Shown here: one piece after another, positions 12,736 through 25,700 of the stretch
Position numbering within the stretch: position 1 is the first letter of the stretch
How the letters are laid out: the number at the start of each line of letters is the position of its first letter
NCBI GenBank assembly: GCA_947247005.1
Contig: OX365946.1
Coordinates: forward strand, 6,394,453 to 6,458,452
From: Spisula solida
Lineage: Eukaryota; Mollusca; Bivalvia; Venerida; Mactridae
Length of the DNA: 64,000 nt
Direction of reading: 5' to 3'
The notes under the pieces: generated by a model
What the model saw: only the letters and a program-made list of their open reading frames with translations
Told to the model about the DNA's origin: nothing
Databases searched by the model: none
Made by a program: the position numbers and the translations under genes

Positions 12736-13319
12736 GACCTAAATATACAAAGATTGGAAAAATCTACCAAACCTCACAATATCTCGCGGCAGTTTTCTGA
12801 AATCTCGCGAAATCTCGTTTCTTCTTAATACCTTATATTTTCTGTTTTAATATTCATAGGAAAAAACTAATAAGTTTATGCAATGGCTTTTTTATTTTGC
12901 TTTAGAATGATACCTAATTTATTGAAATCAGCCAATGAATAAAACAATAGACTTCAAAGGCCAGACATACTCTCGTTTTAATGGAAATTCCAATTTTATC
13001 AGAAAATACCCGATCTGCCTCATTCAAACAACATCTTTTTTGAATTCTATAAGAGATAGAAAAAATAAGTTACATCATGCAGTGGAATGAGCATAGCTCT
13101 TCAAATTGAAATATTGGTCATTAAAAAGGATGACATGGATGTATTTAGGTATTTGGCTCACCTAACTGAACCAGCCAGGTCACAACCTGGATTACTCACC
13201 AGTTCATCTGTAGTTGGATGTGGGACACTGAAAACGCGTTTCAGAGCTCCCCTGACTGAAAGTGTTTTCGAAAAATAAAGATAACTAACTGCATTTTAAC
13301 AAAGTACCAATTTATAGTC
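12736..13319. other. gene 3-prime flank with one escaped minisatellite unit
   Basis: Mostly AT-rich. Positions 13155-13188 are a single, nearly perfect copy of the 36 bp unit (GGCTCACCTAACTGAACCAG start), about 420 bp from the array. No gene was recognised. Confidence 0.7.
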
Positions 13320-13325
13320 TTTATT
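13320..13325 (-). terminator. candidate poly(A) signal for the distal last exon
   Basis: TTTATT on the plus strand reads AATAAA on the minus strand, about 300 bases past the TAG stop of the 13704-13629 exon. Placement suits a 3-prime UTR of normal length. AATAAA is common in AT-rich DNA, so this is a candidate only. Confidence 0.35.
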
Positions 13326-13628
13326 AACTGATATATGTACATTATACATTACCATGATACAATCACATCAAATGGAATTCATTATTTGTATACAAAGCAT
13401 CATGCATGACTATCAGTTAATATTACAGTAGAAATCCATCACAAACTTAATAAACCTTTTCTTACATATTTATAACCAACAAATAATTATTGTAAGTGTC
13501 TACTGGCTACTATGCTCTCCCCCACGGCGCTGTGAAGTGATACCGGACGAACATGAATGTGAATACCTCCAAAACGAGGCGCAAGAAAACGAGACCCTCC
13601 GAAAACGAAGCTGACATTGTTTTGAAGC

Positions 13629-13704
13629 CTACGCAGAACCTACATATCGCGTCTTTACCCCATCTCCACACGGACACTCACCATTGCATCCCTTGAGTTC
13701 ATTG
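13629..13704 (-). CDS. alternative last exon, distal (Kazal C-terminus b)
   Basis: The acceptor CTGTTTTTCAG is followed by a frame that begins with the last base of a phase 2 codon and reads NELKGCNGECPCGDGVKTRY and four more residues to TAG (13631-13629). It supplies the last cysteines of the Kazal module begun in exon 15611-15333. It starts in the same phase as the proximal last exon, so the two are mutually exclusive ends. The sequence GECPCG is shared with internal exons, showing common descent. Confidence 0.65.
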
Positions 13705-16700
13705 CTGAAAAACAGAAAACATATATACATGTGCATGATAAAAATGTTTGTTTACGTTTTGTTAATGTGCATATCAAATAAACACCCATTTGGTTAGGAA
13801 GTAACAACATTTCACCACATCATTAAAACACCAGTCCAAACAAAACAACATTACTTTTCCAGTTCCAAGACATGAACTATACTAACACTATACTATACCA
13901 CAAATAAATACATTACCAAGCCAGAAGCTTACAGTACAAATTCTTGTTAGTATTTAATACTCCTAGAAAATACTAATCATTCTTTGATAACATTTATCAA
14001 AATACCTGGTATCATCTCTAACTGGATCGTTGTTTTCGTTGTTTGTCGCAAGGGTCCATTCTTCCTCGGAGTGTAATTTAAGAAATTATCCTGTTGTGGC
14101 ATATGTGACAAATATTGTATTCCCTATGCTCACATCTTACACTGTATGCTATAGTTTCCTCGTCCGGTTTGTGCTTCCCCTCTTTTTGTTTTAAGTCTGT
14201 CCTAGAGAGGTTATGATTGCCGAATCTTGTATTGTTGCACTGATGTGAAGCCGTTGATGTACAGTAATGGCATTGTACTACCATTCCTTTACAATGCAAT
14301 CCCGCAATCCAACACGGCAATATAAGATAATATCAACGAGGGTGTGGGAATATTTGCGCTTGGTGGATTGACTGGTCCAGCGTATTCACTATTTCAATGC
14401 CTTGGAACATTTCAACAACAACACTGATGATGAACATGGCAAAGTCAACTTTTCATGCATAAGAATGAATGGGTGACGACCATGATGTCGAAAAACATAA
14501 CAAACTCAGAATGTAATTATATTTTATTCTATATTCCGAAAGCAGTATATATTACAAGCAAGCGACAACTTATTTCAAACAATTATGATAAAAGAAATCT
14601 AGATAGTACATTCAAATGATATGTACAGCATGAAACTGACTACCGCCCTCTCGTAGTATTCTTGAAATACAAGTATGGAAAATAAAATGTATTTTCCACA
14701 ATTAGGAAATACTATTTAATCATGTACTATGCTCAGGTTATCCTCTTCAACCATGTGTAGATGTATCACCGAAATATACAAAAAGCATTTCAAAAATAGA
14801 AGACCGCAAACTCAATGACGTTGCTCCCTTAATCACCGACGTCACCATTGTTAGCCATAGCACTATTACTTTACCGCACATGTCTTTAACATGGACATTC
14901 GGATGAGCAGGCGATTTTCTTGCCCCTGAAGCAAAATAAAGAAATGGTTAGCTCTAACTTAAAATATATGTAGCTTATATTTGGTGTTTAGAAACTACCT
15001 ATAATTGAGACGTAACGTATTTTAGTATGGATGTCATTGTATTCTATTAAATGGATTAATAAAGTTTTGTGAACCGTGAGCAATCACATGCCTATAACTA
15101 AGGTTAAGGAATATCATTACTCTCTCAACTGAAAATCGAAGCACAAACATACGTGTCAGGAGTGCTGCGTTCTTGCTCAAATTTTACAACTGTGCCAAAA
15201 GATTCATGCATGAAAAGTGAAGTATATCTGATGTGTATATCTCGGTCATGTACTAAGCATTTAACTGGAGTCATTATATTACAAGTAGAATTGAGTTAAA
15301 TACAACCCTAGTTTTGCTTCTAGTATACTCACAAACATATCGCTTGACATCCATACCACAAGGTTTCACCAGTTATTGAACACACAGGATCAATATCCCC
15401 TGGTCTACATTCACATGTACTTAAAGGCTGGTTACTCGGCTCATTGTTGAAGTTTTGGGGATCCATCCATATACCAGATGAGGCCGATGGAAGGATGGTA
15501 GGTATGATGTCGGTCACCGGGGGACTGTACATTGTCCGTGTGTCTTGTGAATGCCTTGTCTTTACACCTTGGCCACAAGGACATTCTCCATTGCATGCCT
15601 TCGATTCCATACTAAAATATTAAATCAAATTAAACATACCGAAAATGAAACAAAACGAACACGAGAACAACCAGAGCCAACCTTTCCTTTTAGAAAACTA
15701 AAATATGTTCCAGTCCCCATATCCATGTTATTAGGTTAAAAGTGTGCTTTGGTGAAACATTAAACGAAAGGAATATAATTGTGAAACTTCCCAAATAATG
15801 TCAAAGGTCCGTAGTTCGTAGATACAGTGTAAGGGACAAGTGTCTTGCTCCTAGCCGTAGTTAGTAATGTGTCAGTAAAAAGGGGCAAATCCACAGTTTG
15901 AATTAGGATATATATCTTGCAAGAAACACTCTCTACCAGAGACCAAGACAAAGCCGGCTTTAGTTATAATAATGAAAAGCAACGACTACATCATGTGATA
16001 GTAAGCTTACACAAATAATCTAACACTACACTTCGACAACATTTAGTAAAGCAGAGCTATATAATATCAGATATGAACCATGATTTCAAAATGGTCATAG
16101 ACAGACAGTCCGTGGTCATTCGGTTTTTTTCCTTCCAGAATGACCTCCGACTTCAATACAAAAGTACAATGTTTAAAAGTTTAATACCTGCATTCCCTTA
16201 AACACTCATTGTCATATGTACGTCCACTTACAGTACATACGGGTTCATAATTTCTCACACAGAAATCCTCACAGTAGTAGGTCGGTTTGTTTGTGGTTAC
16301 AGTTTCACAAGGACATTCTCCTGTACACGCTGTTTCTATGCCAACACTGAGGGCGAAATAGTTTGCGAGTTAATATTTTGTATTTATTCACATTAGATAT
16401 AAAACATTTCTTACAGTTGAAACATAAACAAATATGCGAAATGTAACCAGATTTCAAACACCCATTGAAATTGAGGGTTTCATAAATTCATGATACATGT
16501 ATATCATACGATTATGTTGGTAAGTAGACATATCGTAAGAAACTGTAATGCATGTTGTAGACAAAATGTACCAAACTTTGATAGATATTTCTTTAGAAAT
16601 AAAATGTTGTTATACACGTTATTAATGACATTAATGTCGGTTTATGTTGAACTGGTAACAAGTTATCAACGATAAAAAGTATAAGTACCAATATTTTAGC

Positions 16701-19700
16701 TTGTAACTTACGAGCAAGACTGCTTGCATGGGTTTTTGTATGTCACTCCATCCGAACCACAGACCGGAGCATATACCTCACTGCAATGACACGAATGTGC
16801 TCCATCGAACTGCGCACTCTTACTGTTTGCATTGTTTCCGTACAAAGGACTAGATTTCTTGCTGACTAGTTGCCTTCTTTGGCCTGTACTTATCGGCTTC
16901 TTGTTTATTTTTGTTCGCCCGTTGCCGATCTGAGCACGCTCACTCCCTGCATTGTTTCCGAACAATGTACTAGACTTCTGTGTGCCTAGTTGCTTTCCTT
17001 GGCCTTTACCTATCGGTTTATTGTTCATTATTGTTCGCCCATTGCCGGTCTGAGCGCGATTACTCCCTGTCTTGTTTCCTAGCGATGTACTCGACTTTTG
17101 TCTGCCAAGTTGCCTTCCTTGGCCTTTACTTATCGGGTTATTGTTCATTATTGTTCGCACATTGCCGATCTGAGCGCGATTACTCCCTGCATTTTTTCCT
17201 AGCAATGTACTAGACATCTGTCTGCCAAGTTGCATTCCTTGACCTGAACTCATAGGCTTCTTTGAGTTGATTACACTTGATCGACCACGTTGAATATTTG
17301 GGTTGTATGTCATTCTTCCAGATACTTTGGTATTGGTATGCCTCATACCAGTTACACCTCTGTTTTCAGTTTGTTCAGATTTAGTTTGTTTGTTAAATCT
17401 GTTAGGTCTCGAACCTGGACTAAAACTAGATCCACTCTTGTTTTCAGTTTGTTCAGATATAGTTTGTTTGTTAAATCTGTTTGGTCTCGAACCTTGACTA
17501 AAACTAGATCCACTCTTGTTTTCAGTTTGTACAGATTTAGTTTGTTTGTTAAATCTGTTAGGTCTCGAACCTTGACTAAAACTAGACCCACTTCTATTTT
17601 CAGTTTGTACAGATTTAGTTTGTTCGTTAAATCCGTATGCTCTTGAACCTTGACTCACTCTATTTCCACTGCTATTTTCAGTTGGTTTAGCAGTTTGTTG
17701 AGAGTTGGTTTGTTTGTTATATCCGTTTGCTCTCGAACCTTGACTCATACTAGATTCATTGTTATTTTCAGTTTGTTCAGATTTAGAGTGTTTGTTAGGT
17801 CTCGAGCCATGACCTTTTCTGTTGTCAGTTTGCCTTGTGTTAGTTTGTTTGATGCGTCTACTAGGTCTTGAACCTTTAACAAGGCGAGTCGGTTTCGATT
17901 GTTTAGTTGTACCCGTGTTTTGACCAATACCGTTAGTGTTAGTGTTCAAAGAAGCTTGAACCCGGTTTGTTCGGATAACTTGTCCTGGGTTTCCTGCATT
18001 TCTGTTAGATACTAAATCAATATGCATAGTCTGTCCAGGAGTCCCATCGCTAGTGGTTCCCTTTACCCTGTTATCGGATGTCAGTTGCCTGTTGTCCGCT
18101 CCTGACATTTTAACTAGTTGAGGAGCTTGATAGGAAATGTTTCCCTTGCCTCCCCGTTGTGGTTTACTTTTAGTAGTATACTGCAGACCTTGTTGACGAT
18201 TTGATGACATAGGTTTCATTGTGATTAGCCCTGTAATCTTGTTACCTGTAGTCCTTATTTTAGGTCTGGCAGCGATTGTGTTAGACTGATGATCCAGACT
18301 GTTGGCACCACAAGGACATTTTCCCTGACATTTAAACCCATCGTAGCTGAGGGTAAAACAAATATAACATGCTACAACTACGTCGGTTAGGTTTAGTAAG
18401 AACTGTGAACAGCGGGTTAGTACCAATCTTTCTATATACGTCCGAAACATCAAACAACGAATTCTTAATAAACATACAAGTGAGTTTAATAACTCTCATA
18501 TTTTGGTTCAAACAAAGTTCATGCTTCGAACATATATAGACGTTTGTTAGGATATAAATAGGAACAACAACGATTAAATTTACATAGAACAAACTCTGGT
18601 GACAACACTGTCCCGTTTGAAATGCAATTTGTTCACATTTTATACTTCAAGAATTATAATAAGTTAAAGTGCATTTCATAAAGACAGCGTTGTTAAATGT
18701 TAGAAACAAATAATTAAGCTCTTTTGAAACTACACGTCCTGTTGTTAATTAGCACTATTTGACATTTACGAAAGAACAATTTGCAATTCGTATTGTTCTT
18801 ATCCGGGTCATATGCGGCGTTATTTTGACCTGGAATACACAACCAATACCCATCAACTCTTCCTTCTGTAGGCAATTACAACTTGCGCATAAGTAGAGAA
18901 CTCGAACCAATGTCATATGAACACATATTGTTTTACTTATAAACAGGACATGCTAATACATCAAATGTGTGATAGTTTAACTATTTGCTTATTGCGCTCG
19001 CCTGGTTCGCCCAAAGGCAATATATAAAGTAAAGTATATGCGTCAGCTTCAAGTATTCATATCGTAATAGTTTACAGCTTGACTCGAACCTACAATTTCC
19101 ACGGCGCCATCGGCTGGCAATGTGAAGTTCGAACGCATCAGACCATTTAGCTATCGCAATAACCCCACGTTGCCAGTGTCAATGTGACTACATCACTATT
19201 CAGCTATCGCAACGACCCCACATAGCCAGTGTCAATGTGACTACATCACCATGTAGCTATCGCAACAACCCCACGTAGCCAGTGTCAATGTGACTACATC
19301 ACAACACAACAGTAATAGTTTGATAAATGTATAATAAGACTATAAAATATAATTATTGAATGGTACTTTGAAGGACATATGTGGCCAAGCAGCTTTAACG
19401 TTTCATAACAGGTGAATAACTATCATAATTAAACGAAATATAGGTAAGTACTCAACAACAAGTTGGATATACAATTTTAGATACACATTGTCATCATAGG
19501 CCTGTCAACTGTTGTCAGATTTTCGCATACTATCTTCATGCTAGAGACGCGGTGAATACATATTTAGAGATGCCGAGTTAAAACCTAAACATACTAGCTA
19601 TGTAAGCGGAAACAGTTGATATGATTGTTATGTTCTTTATTTATAAATCATTTCGAGAATTTAATGGAATTCAAATAAAGTTGACACTATTATTATCCAT

Positions 19701-22700
19701 AATTGCAAATTACAACAGAAGCGTGCAAGAATGAACTTTTTGTGCTTGTATTATATTATTATACAATAAGACGTTTAGAAAGCTCGTTTCACTGGATAAA
19801 GATGTGCTGTTTATATTAATTAAACATCCGGCAAAATAGTATGAATAATGTATGTATAATTAGTTGAAAATATATTCAGATTTTGTGTGTTAACACCTTA
19901 TTACAATGATTGTTTGACTAGTCATACGATAACTCAATACTTATTCACAGAAAGATTCAATTGTATACGTCCATTACATTTTAATTTAATAGTGTAAAAG
20001 CGCAGACAATTTGAAGGTATACAGCCAACCACACAAAAGACAGATGCAGATTACTCAAACAGAGGATGCTTCCAGTAAGACTATATATTGCTTTCAAGAG
20101 CACAGAGTCTTCAATTAGCATAATGCTATAAAGTATGTTTTTAGCAACTATTAACTTTACTGAAAGACATAGTTGCTGTTTAATTAGAAAATTTGTTAAA
20201 GATGTATGTAACAGTGTTATGGCATACTTGGTATGACATGCAAAAGAACAGTTAGTCGTGCAAATATCATGCTATATATATCATATGCATGGCGTCAAAT
20301 GAACAAATGAAATATAACAGTGGTTGGCGCCTCGGTCATTGGTAAGTTGCGTCAATCTCGCGAGACAGCATATGTGTCATATACTGAAGGGTATTATCGT
20401 GCTCCCAATGTCGAGCTTTGCCAGAAAAGGCTGAGTCACCTACCGAACTGACGCTCGTTTACAAATGAATAGGCTGCCTACCTACCTAGACTGAAATAAG
20501 AGCAACTGACGAGTAAATACGGGAGGCGAGAGATGACTGCGATCTAGAGAGACTCTACGAGACGGGAGATGACTTTGCAAGGGAGGAAGTGGTACAGTTG
20601 GAGGTTGGGAGAAATGGAGAAATAATTTAGAGGGGTTATACAACAAAACATGACAGATAATATCGAGGGGGATAGCAGAAATGAAAGAAAGGTTTTAGAC
20701 AGGGAAGTGATTGTCGGAACGAGAGAGATTAAAAAGAAAACATTAATGGGGGAAATAAAAAAACGGCTTTGTAGAGGGAATGGGCTGAAAGGAAACAAGA
20801 GAGATTTTGAAGAGGGGAACATGTAAGGAAACATAGTTAGGAAAGATACTTGTTAAGGAAGATGGAATGCGTGAGAGGAGATGGGAAGATAAATGTTGGA
20901 GGGAATTAATTGGGAGACAGAATTACGGGGATAATCGGCAAAGTATAGAGAAGAGAAAGGAATGAGAACAAATGTGCTGGAATTGCGAGAAGGTACAAGG
21001 ATGATTATTGGTAGAAACGGTGTATGATACATTCTACTTTTATAGGACGAAAAACAAGTGTGTCTATAACTGGTCAAATTACAAGTATAATATATAGTAT
21101 TTATAGCAAAGCCGTGTTCTTTTTAAGATGCATGTGTGTGAGGCTTCCCATCTGATGTCATACAATCGCAATAAATACGTCGGACCCTATACTATTGTCA
21201 GATAGAAACTTCGACTGTCAAACACCGAGACATATGCGGGGGTTAAAAACAGTATGAATTTTGATGTATGACGGACTATCAAAATTGGTATGAGCTGTGT
21301 TTTCGGTTGATATGTGAGTTTACAGATAAGACGAGGCTGTTGTATCAAGTATACAATGTTTATATGTTTTCTAGTTTGAACTTTAGGTGACGGACACATG
21401 TGCCAATTGAACTGTACATTTATTGATTATATTCGATTCTTGTATTCCTAAAATGTTTAACAAACGTAAAAGACTTGAATTACAAATTTGAGTGTATCGT
21501 TTCTTTGAATAATCAAGCAAGTGATACGTATAAGTACAGTCTTATTTGTCAAAATAATGATAACCGAAAGGAGTAAAAATATGATTCTTGAATGTTACCG
21601 CAGCCTAATCAACTAACACAATCCGATATAATTAATGGCATATTTATATACAAGACTTGCAATGCGATTAGTAAAGCACTAACTAGTACTCCTATAATAA
21701 CGTTGCCATAGTTTCGTAGATTCTAGCACCAACTGGTATAACCATAAATATTGTCAGTAATCAAAACGGCTGCTGTGGTCGGTCGTAAACACAAAAAGCT
21801 AAACAAAGATTTTCTTTAAAGTATGTACTTACTTGCATCTTCTTACACAGTCGTTTGTATATGTTGTTCCTTTGATTCCACAAACCGGTCGGTATAATTT
21901 AGGGCAATTGCACCTTGGAGGCGAGGTTTTGACCGGTGGTGAAGGTCTGGCCGGTTGGATAGGTGCTGAAGGAACCACAGGAGACGGAACAACTGTAGGT
22001 TTTATATAATTCATCTTAGGTTGTGACCGTGCGGTTGGTATATTCGTTGGAACTGGTAGTAAAGACAGTCGTGTAGGGGACGCTTTGCTCGTCGAATTCG
22101 AGCTTTTGTCACATGGACAAAAACCGTCACACGCCTTTGCACCTCCACTGAAAAAGAAATAAACATGCTATTACAATTTTACAACATCGTCTTCGTATAA
22201 GATAAGCGTATTAGATGGCTTGCACAAACACTGACTGGAAAATGAATAGAGAAATCATGTAGGGTACGACAAAAATAATCTAAACCTTTAGTAGCTAGCC
22301 AATAGGGAAGTAGGGCCTATATCGTATATTCATACTTTGATTGCATTAGACAGGATGTTGTGTAACGTTTTGGCTGCATACACTTGCACATGCAAGAACA
22401 TATGTGCTTTACCTCCTTCTACCAAATACAACACAAAACATGCACTGTCGATATCAGGAATTTACGAATTTATAGGAACAAATTCAGTTCGAATTGAAGT
22501 AACCTCATTAATAGCAATACGTTTATCCCTGATTCACTAAATAACTGGATCTTCAAAACTTATACTTTGTGTGTTCCTTTGTATGCCTCTCGTGCTTTTC
22601 TGTTTCTATTGAATGTTGCCTTCCCTGCCCGATATTTCATTATCCTTTTGCGAACCGTCGTTTAGAAACAACTACGAATTGGCAACCACGCAACTTAATT

Positions 22701-25700
22701 TGAATAGTTGTTCAAGTATTTCTTATCATTACTGTTTTACGAGATGTGCAATTTGTTCACATTAGAAGAAAAGTTGTAAGATAATTATATTTTTTTAATT
22801 AATGAGAGTTTAATTGGAGTAGAGGAAAGCGTGCTGGGTTTGTCTGATTTACATCCGTCATGTTGTCAGTGTATGAAGTATTCTTTCAAGTATATCATTT
22901 CTGTATGAAAATGTAAGATTTAACCGCACGAATTATACAGTTGGTGACATTATTCTGCAATAAATAAGACATATTTACTGTTTGTTCTTGTATTATGCTA
23001 ACATATTCTTTTAAAATATTTATACGAAGGTGGATATTTTGGACGTCAATACATGTACATGAAGTTTCGACCCCACCTGGAAATGCGTGGAGCCCATCCA
23101 AAGCAACCAACTTGAAATGTGAGCTACGGAGAGAAAGACACTATCGCTGAATCATTAAAAAGCCAATGTGATATAAGGAGGATGCATTTTTTGTTTAGTA
23201 TAATGTTTTCTTAGCCATTTGTGTCTCTACTTCATGCTGATGCCTATAATGTGTGACCTTTTTCCATGTTTTTTATTTGTGCCTCTGCGCTTCCTCCTCT
23301 GCCCGGCTTGTTATAATCATGTTCTAAACGAGAAAGAGCTAGTGATAAGGTTCAACTAAGTCGAACTTTAGCTGTTGTATTTGCAGAAGTCAGAAATAGT
23401 CCTCAATGCCTTCGGTCATCAAATATTGCACGAGATAAACACATACGAATACAGTATCGTTCCTAATCTATAGGCATACGTGTATGATTGATAGGGAGTA
23501 TATCGGCATTGCATCCGAGATGAGTCATTGGTGTTGTGGCCAGGTTGTTGATGGTACTTATTACATAATTACATCACTTAACACGGTATAATAGTCAAAA
23601 GGAATGGTGTATTTTCATAAATACAAACACTTCAATAAGGAAAGGAAATGATTGATATATCATATATTTGTTTTTTATGTAAATGTCACATTACGCATGT
23701 CGGTGTTTCGGGGGATTGGTAGTATCGTTTCATCGCGTTAATTCATTTTGATAAACGTGGTACAATTCAGTTAGGATAATGTGAGCTACGTTTTATTTCA
23801 TGTGTACACAACATATTGTCTGAACAAGTTTAGCATTGGAATTCTAGGTGTCTGGCTAAGCCTTTATAATAAGATTTACAACGTAAGGTGGACACGACCA
23901 CTGCGACAATCTATTAATATTCTGGACAGTATGTTCACGTTCTACAATTGAATACGATAATAACAAATTTGACAAGGTAGGCAGCACTCAACAAAACAAC
24001 GAAGCACGAAACGCAAAATCAAGCTCTGCATGAAACTGGCCCCGGTGAAAATTACGAATAATGAGATTTCATGACTTTTATTGATGATTTAAGTTTGATA
24101 GTTATTATTGTTGACTGTTTTGGAGCTTAAAATCAGATACATTAAAGTTATGAATGTTGAATTCGAAACTAGAGGGTTAGAAAAGGAAGCACCTCAAATC
24201 ATAATCTGGAGGGCACGAAACGCAAACTAATCACAAAAATGAAAATAGCACAGATCACAAGTACTGAAAGATAATGAAAAATTCGGACAAGGTTGGCCGA
24301 AACAGACGAGTACGAAAGGTCAAAAAGGAGCACACAAAACAGACAGAGCCCAAAGTACAATGTCCAACACAAAACTAGAGGACAAACGAAACCAAACAGC
24401 CACACGTCCCAATTCCAGGTGTTAAAAAGTCATAATATGTTTACAAATCCCTGTAAATGGTATGACAGCTACAAGATCACGAAAACCTATTACCGACATT
24501 ATGCAGTCTCAGTCCTTCGAATACTAGTCAGTAGAACAATACAGAGGATTGACCGTTGACTAAGTCGATAAAAATGGTGGTACTAGCTCTTACCCAGCGG
24601 TGTCCACATTGATTGATGATTGTAAGAAAGTGCGTTAGTATATGACGTGTGTATATTGAATATTGACTATAGTCCTGATATAACTTGACACATTTATAAT
24701 TAGCAGTGATAGATAACACATGTCAATGTATATGATTTTTGCATCACGTGACCTCAAGAAGCATGACTTAGTGTTAACCTTTAGTCACGCATATTTTCGT
24801 CATGTATAACACGGAAGTAGAATTGCCCATGTGTATAAACAAGTGTTAGTACATCAGTACATGACATTGTATACTCAATAACGCAGCAATTGTAATAGGC
24901 TATGTTTGTATGTATACACAGCGTTATCATTCATATATGGGAAACTTCCATTTTTTAAAATTTGAAGTTTAAATAGTTTCAGTTGAATGACCTTGTTACA
25001 GCAATAAAAACTAAAAGCCCCAGTCGAATGATTACGTTTTAATAAGTTGAATGCCATAGGTAGCTAAATGGCATGTAAGAAAGAATGTAAGAGGAAATTT
25101 ACGTATACGTTTGCATGCATTGTTTACGCAAACTAAAATGTAAAAGTAACGTATTTGACACTTACTGTCATGTTTCTAATTATAGTAAATTACGCGTTTA
25201 CATCATATCAAATAACTGTATAATTTTTATCTTAATTTGACAACCGTAGAATTGACAACCGTCCAATCAAGTGACGACACTCGTGCGAATGTATTATACA
25301 AATGTGATGAAAGAAGCGAAAATATAATTATATTCATTTATCCCATTGTCGACGAATGAGTTATAAAAACCGACATGTAATAATTACTTACACATTTCTA
25401 ATTACGTAATTACTAATTAGCAATTTAGATGTACACACACGGAAGGTATGAAAGCTGTCATAAATGCTATTAAACTGTTGCCATGTCATAAAATTTGTAT
25501 TTTAAGGTCAATTGAGCACCTAGGTGACTTAACCTTGTCGTGGTTTGATATAATAAATACTGTTTCGATCCAGACACCATTTTATAAGTTTATTTGTTTC
25601 TTTCAGCATGTTCTATGATAATTATTTTCCTAACTAGAGACAACATGAATGCCGAGAATGAGAAAATGTTGAAACTCATCAAGGGCTGTCCTTCGGGATA

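Larger units (their letters stand above)
18347..21832 (-). other. intron 3 of the Kazal gene
   Basis: About 3.5 kb between exons 22147-21833 and 18346-16712. It holds a tRNA-derived SINE-like piece (19078-19165), a 53 bp tandem repeat (19149-19307) and a purine-rich degenerate tract (20515-20880). No further Kazal half-exon motif was found. Confidence 0.7.

Noticed and set aside
17290..17646. 118-codon plus-strand frame rich in Phe, Leu and Ser
   Set aside because: Shadow of the 26-residue repeat in exon 18346-16712 of the minus-strand gene.
20544..21077. Pro/Ser/Phe-rich minus-strand frames of 96 and 74 codons
   Set aside because: By-products of a purine-rich tract inside an intron. No domain, no splice logic.
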